11,316 nucleotides of DNA from assembly GCA_026387485.1 (NCBI GenBank), contig JAPLLQ010000151.1, positions 8,853-20,168 on the forward strand, read 5' to 3'. Shown here one piece after another: positions 1 to 6,444 of the stretch. Numbering within the stretch: the stretch's first letter is position 1; every line of letters begins with the position of its first letter. The notes under the pieces were generated by a model. It saw only the letters and a program-made list of their open reading frames with translations. It was not told the DNA's origin and did not search any database. A program made the translations under genes and the position numbers. The DNA comes from Candidatus Omnitrophota bacterium (GTDB lineage: Bacteria > Omnitrophota > Gorgyraeia > Gygaellales > Profunditerraquicolaceae).

Positions 1-744
1 AAAAAATTCCTTAGTCAGGATTTCAAAGTGGACATCCGCGTCATTAAAGTTATTAAGATAGAGCTTATAAATCTCGTCGATTATATCGGTTATATCTTCG
101 CGTAGCTCAGTTTTAAGTTGAGCTAACCCTTGAGAACGGCGTAATTTTTTCTTAAGGTCCTTACGGGTATTTTTCCCTAGATCAGCAATATATTCTTCAA
201 GGGAGTTGGTTTTTATGTTAATTATAGTTGTCGGTAAAGTCTCCATTTTAAGGAATTTCTTCTTTTTTAGGTATCCGGCTAATCTGCCGTGTTTAGGGGA
301 AAGATTATAGAATAAGATGCCTTTGATTTTTTCTTCTTTGGAGTAGGCAGTTAATTTCTTTAGGGCTTGGTCTAATATAGCATCAAAATTTTCATCATCG
401 GTAAATCCCATTGAGAACCCTTCGGTAGTGGGAGAGCCCAGAAAGAGCACTTTCATGCTTAACCAACGGCTGAATTTTCTGGCTATCCTGTAAAAGTATT
501 CCGGAACTAACATAGTGAAAGAGAAGTCCACAATGAAGAGTGGGAGGATAAAAACAGTGCGGCCTCCTCGTTTTCCCAATAGGTACCTGAAAGAAAACTT
601 TTCAACCCCATTTTCTTCCATGGTTTTTAAGTAACCGTAGCTTTCAATCAGTTCTCTACCGAAAAGATCATCCCAATCTTGTTTGGGGATATCGGTAATG
701 GCTTTGGTGATTGAAAAGGATAATTCTGAATCAATTTTTTTCAT
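1..744 (-). CDS. GNAT/FemAB-like acyltransferase family protein, C-terminus cut by window edge
   Basis: An open frame reads without stops from an ATG at 744 to the window edge (248 codons seen). The N-terminal part, with an IPKQDWDDLF-like segment at about residues 19-28, a helix with SYGYL near 35-39, and RYLLGKRGGRTVFILPLF at about 53-70, resembles the peptidoglycan-biosynthesis/GNAT group that includes COG3146 (DUF482) and FemAB-like proteins. The basic segment GKNTRKDLKKKLRRS (about 202-216) followed by an acidic helix is also typical of these proteins. Members transfer acyl or aminoacyl groups, but the substrate cannot be told here. No signal peptide or clear membrane helix is visible. 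It is divergent from the rest of the window, so it is probably a separate transcription unit. There is no Shine-Dalgarno sequence before the ATG. Family placement is by recalled pattern only and the specific function is unknown. Confidence 0.7.
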   Translation of the reverse strand, partial: MKKIDSELSFSITKAITDIPKQDWDDLFGRELIESYGYLKTMEENGVEKFSFRYLLGKRGGRTVFILPLFIVDFSFTMLVPEYFYRIARKFSRWLSMKVLFLGSPTTEGFSMGFTDDENFDAILDQALKKLTAYSKEEKIKGILFYNLSPKHGRLAGYLKKKKFLKMETLPTTIINIKTNSLEEYIADLGKNTRKDLKKKLRRSQGLAQLKTELREDITDIIDEIYKLYLNNFNDADVHFEILTKEFF

Positions 745-752
745 GATTCGAT

Positions 753-781
753 AGTATAGCAAAAAGGCTCAGCCAGCACAA
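753..781 (-). promoter_or_regulatory. candidate promoter for the minus-strand acyltransferase gene
   Basis: Read on the minus strand, TTGTGC (781-776), a 17-base spacer and TATACT (758-753) resemble a sigma70-type promoter. The -10 is good and the -35 is weak (3 of 6). Initiation would fall about 1-3 bases before the ATG at 744, so the mRNA could be leaderless, which agrees with the absence of a Shine-Dalgarno sequence. Confidence 0.3.
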
Positions 782-788
782 TTAAAAA

Positions 789-816
789 TTTACCTTTTGC
801 GATTTTGTGGTACAAT
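789..816 (+). promoter_or_regulatory. candidate promoter for the rsmD-coaD-fab operon
   Basis: TTTACC (789-794), a 16-base spacer and TACAAT (811-816) with a TGG extension just upstream (808-810) make a plausible extended -10 sigma70-type promoter. It is the best candidate for the start of the plus-strand gene array. A transcript would begin near 823 and give rsmD a leader of about 80 bases that contains the hairpin at 853-896. Confidence 0.42.
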
Positions 817-852
817 ATTTCACATTTATGGATACAACAAATTTCTTAATTC

Positions 853-896
853 GCACAATAACTTACTCACACCTTTAGTGTTCGTAAGTTATGTGC
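853..896 (+). promoter_or_regulatory. hairpin in the rsmD leader
   Basis: GCACAATAACTTAC (853-866) pairs with GTAAGTTATGTGC (884-896): 13 base pairs with a single bulged A at 858. An extra ACAC/GTGT pairing (869-872 with 878-881) lies inside the loop. The right arm contains the upstream in-frame ATG at 891, which argues against that codon as the rsmD start. No T-tract follows, so it does not look like an intrinsic terminator. It could be a leader structure or a protein-binding palindrome. Confidence 0.45.
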
Positions 897-905
897 TCAT
901 TAAAA

Positions 906-1520
906 ATGAGGATCACTACCGGTAAATATAAGGGGAGAAGGTTAGAGATGCCTAAAGGCATCCGGCCGACCCAGGAGAAGATCCGCAAAGCCATATTTGA
1001 TATCCTGGGGGATATCTCGGATTTATTATTCCTGGAGTTATTTGCCGGTTCAGGCAGTGTTGGTATTGAGGCTTTATCAAGAGGGGCAAAAGAAGTGGTT
1101 TTTGTGGAGAATAACCGGGAATGCCTTAAGGTATTAAATAAGAATTTAACCGCTATAAAAGCTTTTAACCAGGCTATCCTGCCTTTAGCGGTTGAGGCGG
1201 CAGTTAAAGGCTTAGCTAAAGATAGCCGAAAATTCCAGATCATATTTATTGATCCGCCTTATTACCGGGAATTGGTCCCTCGACTTGGTTCGATTTCACT
1301 CACCACAAGTCGCTCAGGACCAATGGTGAGCCCAGTCGAATCATTGGCAAAAAAAACCTTGCAAAGCCTTGGGGCTTATGATATATTAGCGCCCAATGGT
1401 TTTTTGGTGGTTCAGCATTCCAAGAAAGAGAGCCTCCCAGCTAAGCTGGGAGTTTTAAATTTAATCAGGCAGTCAAAATACGCAGATAACTTGCTTTCAT
1501 TTTATCAAAAGGGGAAATAA
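906..1520 (+). CDS. rsmD: 16S rRNA (guanine966-N2)-methyltransferase RsmD
   Basis: RsmD methylates guanine 966 (E. coli numbering) of 16S rRNA using S-adenosylmethionine during 30S assembly. The protein opens with MRITTGKYKGRRL, the usual family N-terminus, so the ATG at 906 is preferred over an in-frame ATG at 891. The SAM-binding motif ELFAGSG is at residues 44-50 and the catalytic DPPYY at 116-120; the C-terminal HSKKE and LLSFY segments also fit. The seen length is 204 residues. About 24 of these (124-147, bases 1276-1347) interrupt the expected run from YYREL to AKKTLQ and derive from a palindromic insert. No Shine-Dalgarno sequence is apparent. coaD begins 3 bases after the stop; rsmD-coaD is a common bacterial pair. 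The insert follows the DPPY motif, so the enzyme may still be active, but this is unproven. Confidence 0.93.
   Translation: MRITTGKYKGRRLEMPKGIRPTQEKIRKAIFDILGDISDLLFLELFAGSGSVGIEALSRGAKEVVFVENNRECLKVLNKNLTAIKAFNQAILPLAVEAAVKGLAKDSRKFQIIFIDPPYYRELVPRLGSISLTTSRSGPMVSPVESLAKKTLQSLGAYDILAPNGFLVVQHSKKESLPAKLGVLNLIRQSKYADNLLSFYQKGK
1271..1347 (+). repeat. 72-base palindrome-rich insert within rsmD, flanked by ATTGG
   Basis: ATTGG occurs at 1271-1275 and again at 1343-1347, exactly 72 bases apart. Removing one unit restores the expected RsmD reading R-E-L-A-K-K. Inside are several complementary pairs: ATTGGTCC/GGACCAAT (1271-1278 with 1317-1324), CGACTT/AAGTCG (1281-1286 with 1307-1312), CTCACCA/TGGTGAG (1299-1305 with 1324-1330) and TCGACT/AGTCGA (1280-1285 with 1334-1339). 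Pieces such as GTCGCTCAGGAC recall small dispersed palindromic repeats of other genomes. The length is a multiple of three and there is no stop in this frame. Confidence 0.72.
1434..1452 (+). repeat. perfect short palindrome within rsmD
   Basis: CTCCCAGCT (1434-1442) and AGCTGGGAG (1444-1452) are exact reverse complements around one A, equivalent to a 7-bp stem with loop CTAAG. TTTT follows at 1453-1456, giving a weak terminator-like look inside the gene. The encoded SLPAKLGV fits the normal RsmD C-terminal region, so this need not be an insertion. Confidence 0.5.
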
Positions 1521-1523
1521 GCT

Positions 1524-2006
1524 ATGTGCCAGGTAGCGATATATCCGGGGACATTTGACCCGGTTACTTATGGGCATATTGATATTATTAAAAGAGCCCA
1601 GGAGATCTTTTCTGATTTGATTGTGGCAGTGGCGCATAACCCGCATAAAAAACCGCTCTTTAGCCTTAAAGAGAGGGTAGGGATGATTAAAAAGGCAACC
1701 AACGGTTTAAAAGGCATTGAAATCGTTGAGTTTGACGGCCTGGTAGTTGAATATGCCCGTAAACGCAAAGCCAAGGTTTTGATTCGCGGTTTACGCATGC
1801 TTTCAGATTTTGAATATGAATTCCAAATGGCCTTAACAAATAGAAAACTTGCCTCAGATATCGAAACAATATTTCTTATGCCGCATGAGTCTTATAGCTA
1901 TCTTTCTTCGAAACTCTTAAAGGAAGCAGCATCTTTAGGCGCGGATTTATCCAGTTTTGTCCCGGATTTCGTCGAGAAAGCGCTTAAGAATAAACTAAGG
2001 CCTTAA
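1524..2006 (+). CDS. coaD: pantetheine-phosphate adenylyltransferase (CoaD)
   Basis: CoaD transfers AMP from ATP to 4'-phosphopantetheine, giving dephospho-CoA, the fourth step of CoA synthesis in the cytosol. The 160-residue length is normal. The nucleotidyltransferase signature GTFDPVTYGH is at residues 9-18, with Thr10 and His18 in the catalytic positions. NPHKKPLF (39-46), IRGLR (87-91), SDFEYEFQMALTNRKLA (94-110) and a C-terminal LSSKLLKEAASLG (127-139) are all typical. An AGGGGA sequence 8 bases before the ATG serves as the ribosome binding site. The gene starts 3 bases after rsmD and its stop abuts the GTG of the DUF177 gene. CoA made by this route supplies the arm of the acyl carrier protein encoded further down the same array. 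Confidence 0.97.
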   Translation: MCQVAIYPGTFDPVTYGHIDIIKRAQEIFSDLIVAVAHNPHKKPLFSLKERVGMIKKATNGLKGIEIVEFDGLVVEYARKRKAKVLIRGLRMLSDFEYEFQMALTNRKLASDIETIFLMPHESYSYLSSKLLKEAASLGADLSSFVPDFVEKALKNKLRP

Positions 2007-2420
2007 GTGGAAGTAGATACAAGGCAAATACCTGAAGAAGGCCTGATTCTAACAGAAGAATTTAATCCTAAAACTTTGGATCTAGGTACAGAGATGATTA
2101 AATTCTTAAGCCCGCTTAAGGCTAGGGCAGATATTTCTAAAAGTTATAACGCGGTTGGTGTGTCTCTTAGCCTGAATGCCCTGGTATCTTTTGATTGCAG
2201 CCGCTGCCTGAATGAAGCAAGAGTAAGCCTTGATAAACAGGTTGAATTAAATTTTGCGATCGATAAGCTGGATCCGCTAATTCTTTTGGACCCGGTGATT
2301 AGAGAAGAAATAATCCTGGATTATCCAATCAAGCCTTTGTGTAAAGATGATTGCAAAGGCCTCTGCCTTAAATGCGGCGGTAATTTAAACGAAGGAGGTT
2401 GTCACTGTGGCTCTACCTAA
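2007..2420 (+). CDS. DUF177/YceD family protein
   Basis: This 137-residue protein belongs to the DUF177/YceD family, usually found just upstream of rpmF; the family has been linked to 23S rRNA/large-subunit biogenesis in some bacteria and plastids, but its exact role is unsettled. The family core SFDCSRCL is at residues 61-68 (Cys64, Cys67). The C-terminal tail carries Cys112, Cys116, Cys120, Cys123, Cys132 and Cys134, with LCLKCGGNLNEGGCHC typical of the family and possibly metal-binding. The start is GTG, directly after the coaD stop, with TAAGG about 7 bases upstream. The last 14 bases overlap rpmF, and codons for EGG in its tail form the rpmF Shine-Dalgarno sequence, implying translational coupling. 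Confidence 0.9.
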   Translation: MEVDTRQIPEEGLILTEEFNPKTLDLGTEMIKFLSPLKARADISKSYNAVGVSLSLNALVSFDCSRCLNEARVSLDKQVELNFAIDKLDPLILLDPVIREEIILDYPIKPLCKDDCKGLCLKCGGNLNEGGCHCGST

Positions 2421-2610
2421 ACAAAGACATTCCAAGGCCCGCGGCCGAAGGCGGCGCACGCATTGGAAAATATCTTCCGGTAATCTTATTCCCTGCCCGC
2501 AATGCAAACAGCCAAAATTAGGCCATCGGGTTTGCCCGGTTTGCGGATACTATAAAGGCAAGCAGGTCATTGAAATTAAGGTGAAAGAAAAGAAGAAGAA
2601 GGCCCGTTAA
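2407..2610 (+). CDS. rpmF: 50S ribosomal protein L32 (bL32)
   Basis: bL32 is a small zinc-ribbon protein of the large ribosomal subunit. The 67-residue protein has the characteristic N-terminus MALPKQRHSKARGRRRR and two zinc-binding pairs, Cys30/Cys33 (CPQC) and Cys43/Cys46 (CPVC), followed by a basic tail. Because all four cysteines are present, it is the zinc-containing form, not a zinc-free paralogue induced by starvation. The start is GTG, preceded 8 bases upstream by a perfect AGGAGG (2393-2398) that lies inside the DUF177 coding region. The order DUF177-rpmF-plsX-fabH is the classic bacterial arrangement joining ribosome and lipid synthesis. Confidence 0.97.
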   Translation: MALPKQRHSKARGRRRRTHWKISSGNLIPCPQCKQPKLGHRVCPVCGYYKGKQVIEIKVKEKKKKAR

Positions 2611-2626
2611 TTTTAAAGAGGAGAAT

Positions 2627-3628
2627 ATGAAAATAGTCGTTGATGCTATGGGCGGAGACTATGCGCCTAAAGTAGTTATTGAAGGGACGTTAGCCGCGGT
2701 AAAAGAATATAATGCCGAAGTTATACTGGTGGGTGATCAGGATAAGATAAGCCTTTTGCTTAAAAAAGCTAAATATTTCGGCAGCAATATTACGGTGGTC
2801 CATGCCCCGGAAGTAATCGAAATGGGGGAGTCAGCGGCAACAAGTATCCGGCGTAAAAGAAATTCTTCCATTGTTATCGGTGTAAACCTGGTTAAAGAGG
2901 GGAAGGCTGATGCTTTTTTTAGCGCCGGCAATACCGGAGCAGTTGTCTGCGCTGGGACTTTAGGCTTAGGCCTCCTGCCCGGGATAGAACGTCCGGGTAT
3001 AGCCATTATTATTCCCACTCCAAAAGGAATAACTTTAATTATTGATGTCGGAGCTAATATTGACCCCAAGCCTATGCAGCTTCTGCAATACGGGATTATG
3101 GCTGACGCCTATTCCCGTTATATCCTCCAGAAAACTAATCCTAGCCTAGGTCTATTGAATATCGGAGAAGAAGAGGCTAAAGGGACCGGTTTAATGAAAG
3201 AGACCTATGAGCTTCTTGAAAAGAGAAAACTTAATTTTATCGGCAATGTTGAAGGTAAGGATTTATTCACCGGAAAATGCGATATTATTGTTTGCGATGG
3301 TTTCGTAGGCAATGTGGCTTTAAAAGTCTCGGAGAGTGCAGCTGAAGCAATGCAGACTTTCTTAAAGAGGCATCTCTTAAGTAATACCTTGGGAAAGATC
3401 GGGTTGATATTTATGCTTCCGGCTTTAAAACGCTTTAAGAAGGAATTAGATTACGCCGAATATGGCGGAGCGCCTTTGTTAGGTGTCAATGGCGTAGTGA
3501 TTATCGGCCATGGTCGTTCCAATAAAAAAGCAATCAAGAACGCGATTAGGGTAGCTAAGGAAGAGGTAGAGCGTAAAGTCAATGAGAAGATACTGGAATC
3601 GATTAAAGAAGGGAAAAGTAATCAGTAA
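2627..3628 (+). CDS. plsX: phosphate acyltransferase PlsX
   Basis: PlsX converts acyl-ACP and phosphate into acyl-phosphate, the donor used by PlsY to acylate glycerol-3-phosphate, so it links the fatty acid cycle to membrane phospholipid synthesis. It is a peripheral membrane or cytosolic enzyme. The N-terminal signature VDAMGGDYAP (residues 5-14) is diagnostic. Further conserved stretches are FFSAGNTGAVV (about 97-107), DVGAN (about 140-144), NIGEEEAKG (about 178-186), CDGFVGNVALK (about 223-233) and the C-terminal EYGGAPLLGVNG (about 278-289). The 333-residue length is normal. A strong AAGAGGAG lies just before the ATG. The gene follows rpmF by 16 bases; the gap to fabH (115 bases) is the longest in the first half of the operon and holds an inverted repeat. 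Confidence 0.97.
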   Translation: MKIVVDAMGGDYAPKVVIEGTLAAVKEYNAEVILVGDQDKISLLLKKAKYFGSNITVVHAPEVIEMGESAATSIRRKRNSSIVIGVNLVKEGKADAFFSAGNTGAVVCAGTLGLGLLPGIERPGIAIIIPTPKGITLIIDVGANIDPKPMQLLQYGIMADAYSRYILQKTNPSLGLLNIGEEEAKGTGLMKETYELLEKRKLNFIGNVEGKDLFTGKCDIIVCDGFVGNVALKVSESAAEAMQTFLKRHLLSNTLGKIGLIFMLPALKRFKKELDYAEYGGAPLLGVNGVVIIGHGRSNKKAIKNAIRVAKEEVERKVNEKILESIKEGKSNQ

Positions 3629-3633
3629 AGTAG

Positions 3634-3730
3634 TAACTCGTAACTAGTAATTAATTTAAGGGAAAGAATTTAAGCATTTTTATAAAAATTTTTTAAAATT
3701 ACGAGTTGCTAGTTACGAAATTACGAGTTA
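3634..3730 (+). repeat. imperfect inverted repeat of 7-base units between plsX and fabH
   Basis: The left side reads TAACTCG TAACTAG TAATT (3634-3652). The right side contains CTAGTTACG (3709-3717) and CGAGTTA (3724-3730), reverse complements of CGTAACTAG (3639-3647) and TAACTCG (3634-3640). A further ATTACGAGTT copy occurs at 3699-3708. The centre (about 3653-3698) is very A/T-rich. The arms are made of variants of one heptamer in both orientations, suggesting a small dispersed repeat or a multi-site binding region. It fills most of the 115-base gap and contains no gene. Confidence 0.5.
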
Positions 3731-3743
3731 GGTAGGAATTATT

Positions 3744-4721
3744 ATGAGACAAGTAGGTGTTATCGGGGTAGGCGAATACCTGCCTAAAAGAGTATTGACC
3801 AACGCGGATTTAGAGAAGATGGTGGATACTTCTGATGAATGGATTACCACCCGCACAGGGATAAAGGAGAGGCGTCTGGCAGCGCCTGACGAAGCCACAA
3901 GTGACCTGGCAATAAAGGCAGCTCAAAAAGCCCTTGAGGACGCCAAGTTAAAACCCGAAGATTTGGATTTAATCATTGTTGCGACAATAACCCCGGATAT
4001 GCAATTTCCCTCGGTAGCTTCCATGCTACAGAATGGGCTTTCGGCAAGTAAAGCAGTAGCCTTTGATATTTCTGCTGCCTGCGCCGGTTTTGTCTATGGT
4101 ATAACCATAGCCCAACAATTTATCAGCTGCGGGACATATAAGAATGCTTTGGTAATAGGCGCGGAAAAACTCTCCGGTATAACTGACTGGCAGGATAGGA
4201 ATACCTGTGTTTTATTCGGTGACGGCGCTGGCGCCTGCGTTTTAAGCGAAGTTAAAACCGGAGGCATACTTTCTACTTACCTTAGTTGCGACGGGTCAAA
4301 AATGGACTTATTAAATATGCCTGCCGGCGGTTCCCGCAATCCGGCTTCTCATGAGACCGTAGACAGGCGCCTGCATTATATCAAAATGCAGGGTAATGAT
4401 TTATTTAAGATAGCAGTCAGGAGTATGACTGAGGCAGCGGAAATCGTCGCAAAAAAAGCCGGGTTAGGTTTAGAAGATCTAGATTTGATTATCCCGCACC
4501 AGGCAAATATGCGGATTATTATGGCGGTAGCCAAAAAAATCGGCTTACCAGAAGAAAAGATATATCTTAATATTGCTAAGTACGGGAATATGTCTTCTGC
4601 CTGCACTGCTACGGCCTTATGCGAAGCGGTGAAAGAGGGCAGGATTAAGAAGGGCGATAAAGTTCTTTTGGATGCTTTTGGCGCCGGCCTAGTCTGCGGA
4701 GCCTGCATAATCGAATGGTAG
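3744..4721 (+). CDS. fabH: beta-ketoacyl-ACP synthase III (FabH)
   Basis: FabH condenses a short acyl-CoA, usually acetyl-CoA, with malonyl-ACP to start fatty acid synthesis. The 325-residue length is normal. The thiolase-fold catalytic triad is visible: Cys113 in SAACAGF, His252 in PHQAN and Asn282 in KYGNMSSAC. The N-terminal TSDEWITTRTGIKERR (about 29-44) and LFGDGAGACVL (about 157-167) are family hallmarks. The more usual form of the Asn motif is YGNTSAA, so the Met and Cys here are a mild variation. AGGA (3734-3737) stands 6 bases before the ATG. The last codons overlap fabD by 7 bases (ATGGTAG), indicating coupled translation. Substrate chain preference cannot be read from the sequence alone. 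Confidence 0.97.
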   Translation: MRQVGVIGVGEYLPKRVLTNADLEKMVDTSDEWITTRTGIKERRLAAPDEATSDLAIKAAQKALEDAKLKPEDLDLIIVATITPDMQFPSVASMLQNGLSASKAVAFDISAACAGFVYGITIAQQFISCGTYKNALVIGAEKLSGITDWQDRNTCVLFGDGAGACVLSEVKTGGILSTYLSCDGSKMDLLNMPAGGSRNPASHETVDRRLHYIKMQGNDLFKIAVRSMTEAAEIVAKKAGLGLEDLDLIIPHQANMRIIMAVAKKIGLPEEKIYLNIAKYGNMSSACTATALCEAVKEGRIKKGDKVLLDAFGAGLVCGACIIEW

Positions 4722-5638
4722 CTTATTTATTCGCCGGGCAGGGCAGCCAATATATAGGTATGGGGAAGGATTTATGCGATTCCTTTCCACAGGCAAAATC
4801 GGTCTTTGATAGAGCGGATCAGGTTTTAGGTTTTAAGCTTTCTAAGCTTATGTTTGAAGGAGCGCAGGAAGAGTTGATCAAGACTGCGAACTGTCAACCA
4901 GCGGTATTAACTATGAGTATAGCGGCCTTGGAGGCGTTTAAGGCGAGTGTCAAGGTACCAAAATATCAAGCTGCTGGATATGTCGCAGGATTAAGCCTGG
5001 GCGAATACTCAGCGTTAGTTGCCGCGGAGGTATTAAAATTTGAAGATGCGGTTTATTTAGTCAGGCGCCGGGGTGAATTTATGGAAGAGGAAGCTTGCGA
5101 TAATCCCGGTAAAATGCTCTCCATAATCGGCTTGGATTTAGCTAAAGTAAAAGAAATCTGCGTCCAGTCTAACACCGAAATCGCCAATATCAATTGTCCG
5201 GCTCAAGTGGTTATCTCCGGTAAAGAAAAAGAGATCATGCAAGCCAAGAGATTAGCTGAAGCTTCCCAGGCCAAGATGGCAGTTCTACTGGAGGTCAGCG
5301 GAGCGTTCCATTCTTCGCTTATGCGGGGAGCAACTCTAAAGTTAGCCAAGGAATTAGATAAAATAGAGTTCAGTCCGCCAAGGTTACCTTTTATAAGCAA
5401 TGTAACGGCAAAGCCCGTAGCTTCGCTAGCCGATATCAAGGATAATTTAATTAGACAGGTTGCTTCAAGTGTTTTATGGGAAGATTCGATGAAGTTCATT
5501 CTGTCAAAAGGGGTAACTAACTTCATCGAGTTTGGCCCGGGAAGTGTCTTAAAAGGCCTGATGCGTAGAATTGATAGTAATGCACAGGTTATAAATATAG
5601 AGAAAAAAGAGGATCTAGAGGTAGTAGGTAGTATTTAG
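4715..5638 (+). CDS. fabD: malonyl-CoA:ACP transacylase (FabD)
   Basis: FabD moves malonyl groups from CoA to acyl carrier protein, supplying the extender unit for FabH and FabF. The 307-residue length is normal. The start motif LFAGQGSQYIGMG (residues 5-17) forms the oxyanion region. The nucleophile elbow is GLSLGEYSAL (92-101) with Ser94; Leu replaces the more common His of GHSLG, a variation I recall from other FabD proteins. Arg119 (RRRGEFM) is placed to bind the malonyl carboxylate, and His199 in SGAFHS is the catalytic partner. GPGSVLKGLMRR (about 274-285) matches the C-terminal family motif. The ATG lies within the last codons of fabH. fabG follows after 22 bases with its own strong ribosome binding site. 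Confidence 0.96.
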   Translation: MVAYLFAGQGSQYIGMGKDLCDSFPQAKSVFDRADQVLGFKLSKLMFEGAQEELIKTANCQPAVLTMSIAALEAFKASVKVPKYQAAGYVAGLSLGEYSALVAAEVLKFEDAVYLVRRRGEFMEEEACDNPGKMLSIIGLDLAKVKEICVQSNTEIANINCPAQVVISGKEKEIMQAKRLAEASQAKMAVLLEVSGAFHSSLMRGATLKLAKELDKIEFSPPRLPFISNVTAKPVASLADIKDNLIRQVASSVLWEDSMKFILSKGVTNFIEFGPGSVLKGLMRRIDSNAQVINIEKKEDLEVVGSI

Positions 5639-5660
5639 TTTAAAGTGGGGAGGGTAGGAA

Positions 5661-6404
5661 ATGAAGTTAAAAGATAAAGTAGCTTTGATTACCGGTGGAG
5701 CAAGGGGTATCGGCCAAGCGATTGCTCTTGCCTTTGCTAAAGAGGGTGCGGATATAGTAGTTGCGGATGTAAACCTGGAAATTGCCCAAAAAACAGCTTT
5801 GGAGATTGAGGTTTTAGGTAGAAAAGCCCTAGCTTTAGAGATGGATGTTACGGACTACGCGAAAGTGGAAGAGGGAGTGAACAAAATTCTTGACAAATTT
5901 GGAAAGGTTGATATATTAGTTAACAACGCTGGAATTACTAAAGACAATCTTATCCTTAGGATGTCCCAGGTTGAGTGGGATGCGGTAATAAACGTTAACC
6001 TTAAGGGTACGTTTAATTGCATTAAAGCTGTATCCCGGCCGATGATTAAACAAAGGAGTGGAAAGATTATCAGTATCGCTTCTATTATCGGCTTGATTGG
6101 TAATCCGGGACAGGCAAATTATTCTGCTTCTAAAGCAGGCATAATCGCTCTTACCAAGACAGTAGCTAAGGAGTTGGCGTCGCGCAATATTAATGCTAAC
6201 GCCGTAGCTCCGGGATTTATTCAGACTGAGATGACTGCCAAGCTTTCCGAGGATGTTAAAAAGAAGATGATGGAGGCGATTCCTCTGGCTAAATTAGGTA
6301 CCCCTGGGGACGTAGCCAATGTTTGTTTGTTCTTGGCGAGTGAAGAATCCAGCTACATTACCGGGCAGACAATTACAGTTGACGGCGGTATGGTGATGGC
6401 ATAG
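5661..6404 (+). CDS. fabG: 3-oxoacyl-ACP reductase (FabG)
   Basis: FabG is the NADPH-dependent short-chain dehydrogenase that reduces 3-oxoacyl-ACP to 3-hydroxyacyl-ACP in each elongation round. The 247-residue length is typical. The Rossmann glycine motif TGGARGIG is at residues 11-18, NNAG at 88-91, and the catalytic tetrad Asn113, Ser141, Tyr154 and Lys158 (YSASK) is complete. The C-terminus TGQTITVDGGMVMA is the classic FabG ending. A G-rich GGGGAGG (5647-5653) precedes the ATG by 7 bases. Placement between fabD and acpP, with fabF next, supports fatty acid synthesis rather than another short-chain dehydrogenase role. The 87 bases after the stop hold two hairpins before acpP. Confidence 0.96.
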   Translation: MKLKDKVALITGGARGIGQAIALAFAKEGADIVVADVNLEIAQKTALEIEVLGRKALALEMDVTDYAKVEEGVNKILDKFGKVDILVNNAGITKDNLILRMSQVEWDAVINVNLKGTFNCIKAVSRPMIKQRSGKIISIASIIGLIGNPGQANYSASKAGIIALTKTVAKELASRNINANAVAPGFIQTEMTAKLSEDVKKKMMEAIPLAKLGTPGDVANVCLFLASEESSYITGQTITVDGGMVMA

Positions 6405-6411
6405 GAACAAG

Positions 6412-6444
6412 ATCCCTCGTCCCGCAGAATGCGGGACTCGGGAT
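6412..6444 (+). repeat. palindromic element in the fabG-acpP gap (hairpin 1)
   Basis: ATCCCTCGTCCCGCA (6412-6426) pairs with TGCGGGACTCGGGAT (6430-6444) in 13 of 15 positions around a GAA loop; the two mismatches are at 6417-6418 opposite 6438-6439. It is GC-rich, but what follows is TAATTTT rather than an immediate T-tract, so a terminator is not clearly supported. CCCGCAGAATGCGGG-type palindromes look like small dispersed repeats. Confidence 0.5.

Noticed and set aside
828..878. A 16-codon open frame starting at ATG 828, just after the candidate promoter
   Set aside because: It has no ribosome binding site and no recognisable leader-peptide feature such as repeated regulatory codons.
891..905. 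Longer rsmD start at ATG 891
   Set aside because: It adds MCSLK before the normal family start MRITTGKYKG, lies in a hairpin arm and has no ribosome binding site.
6412..6444. Intrinsic terminator after fabG
   Set aside because: The stem is strong but not followed directly by a T-tract; it is better described as a palindromic element.
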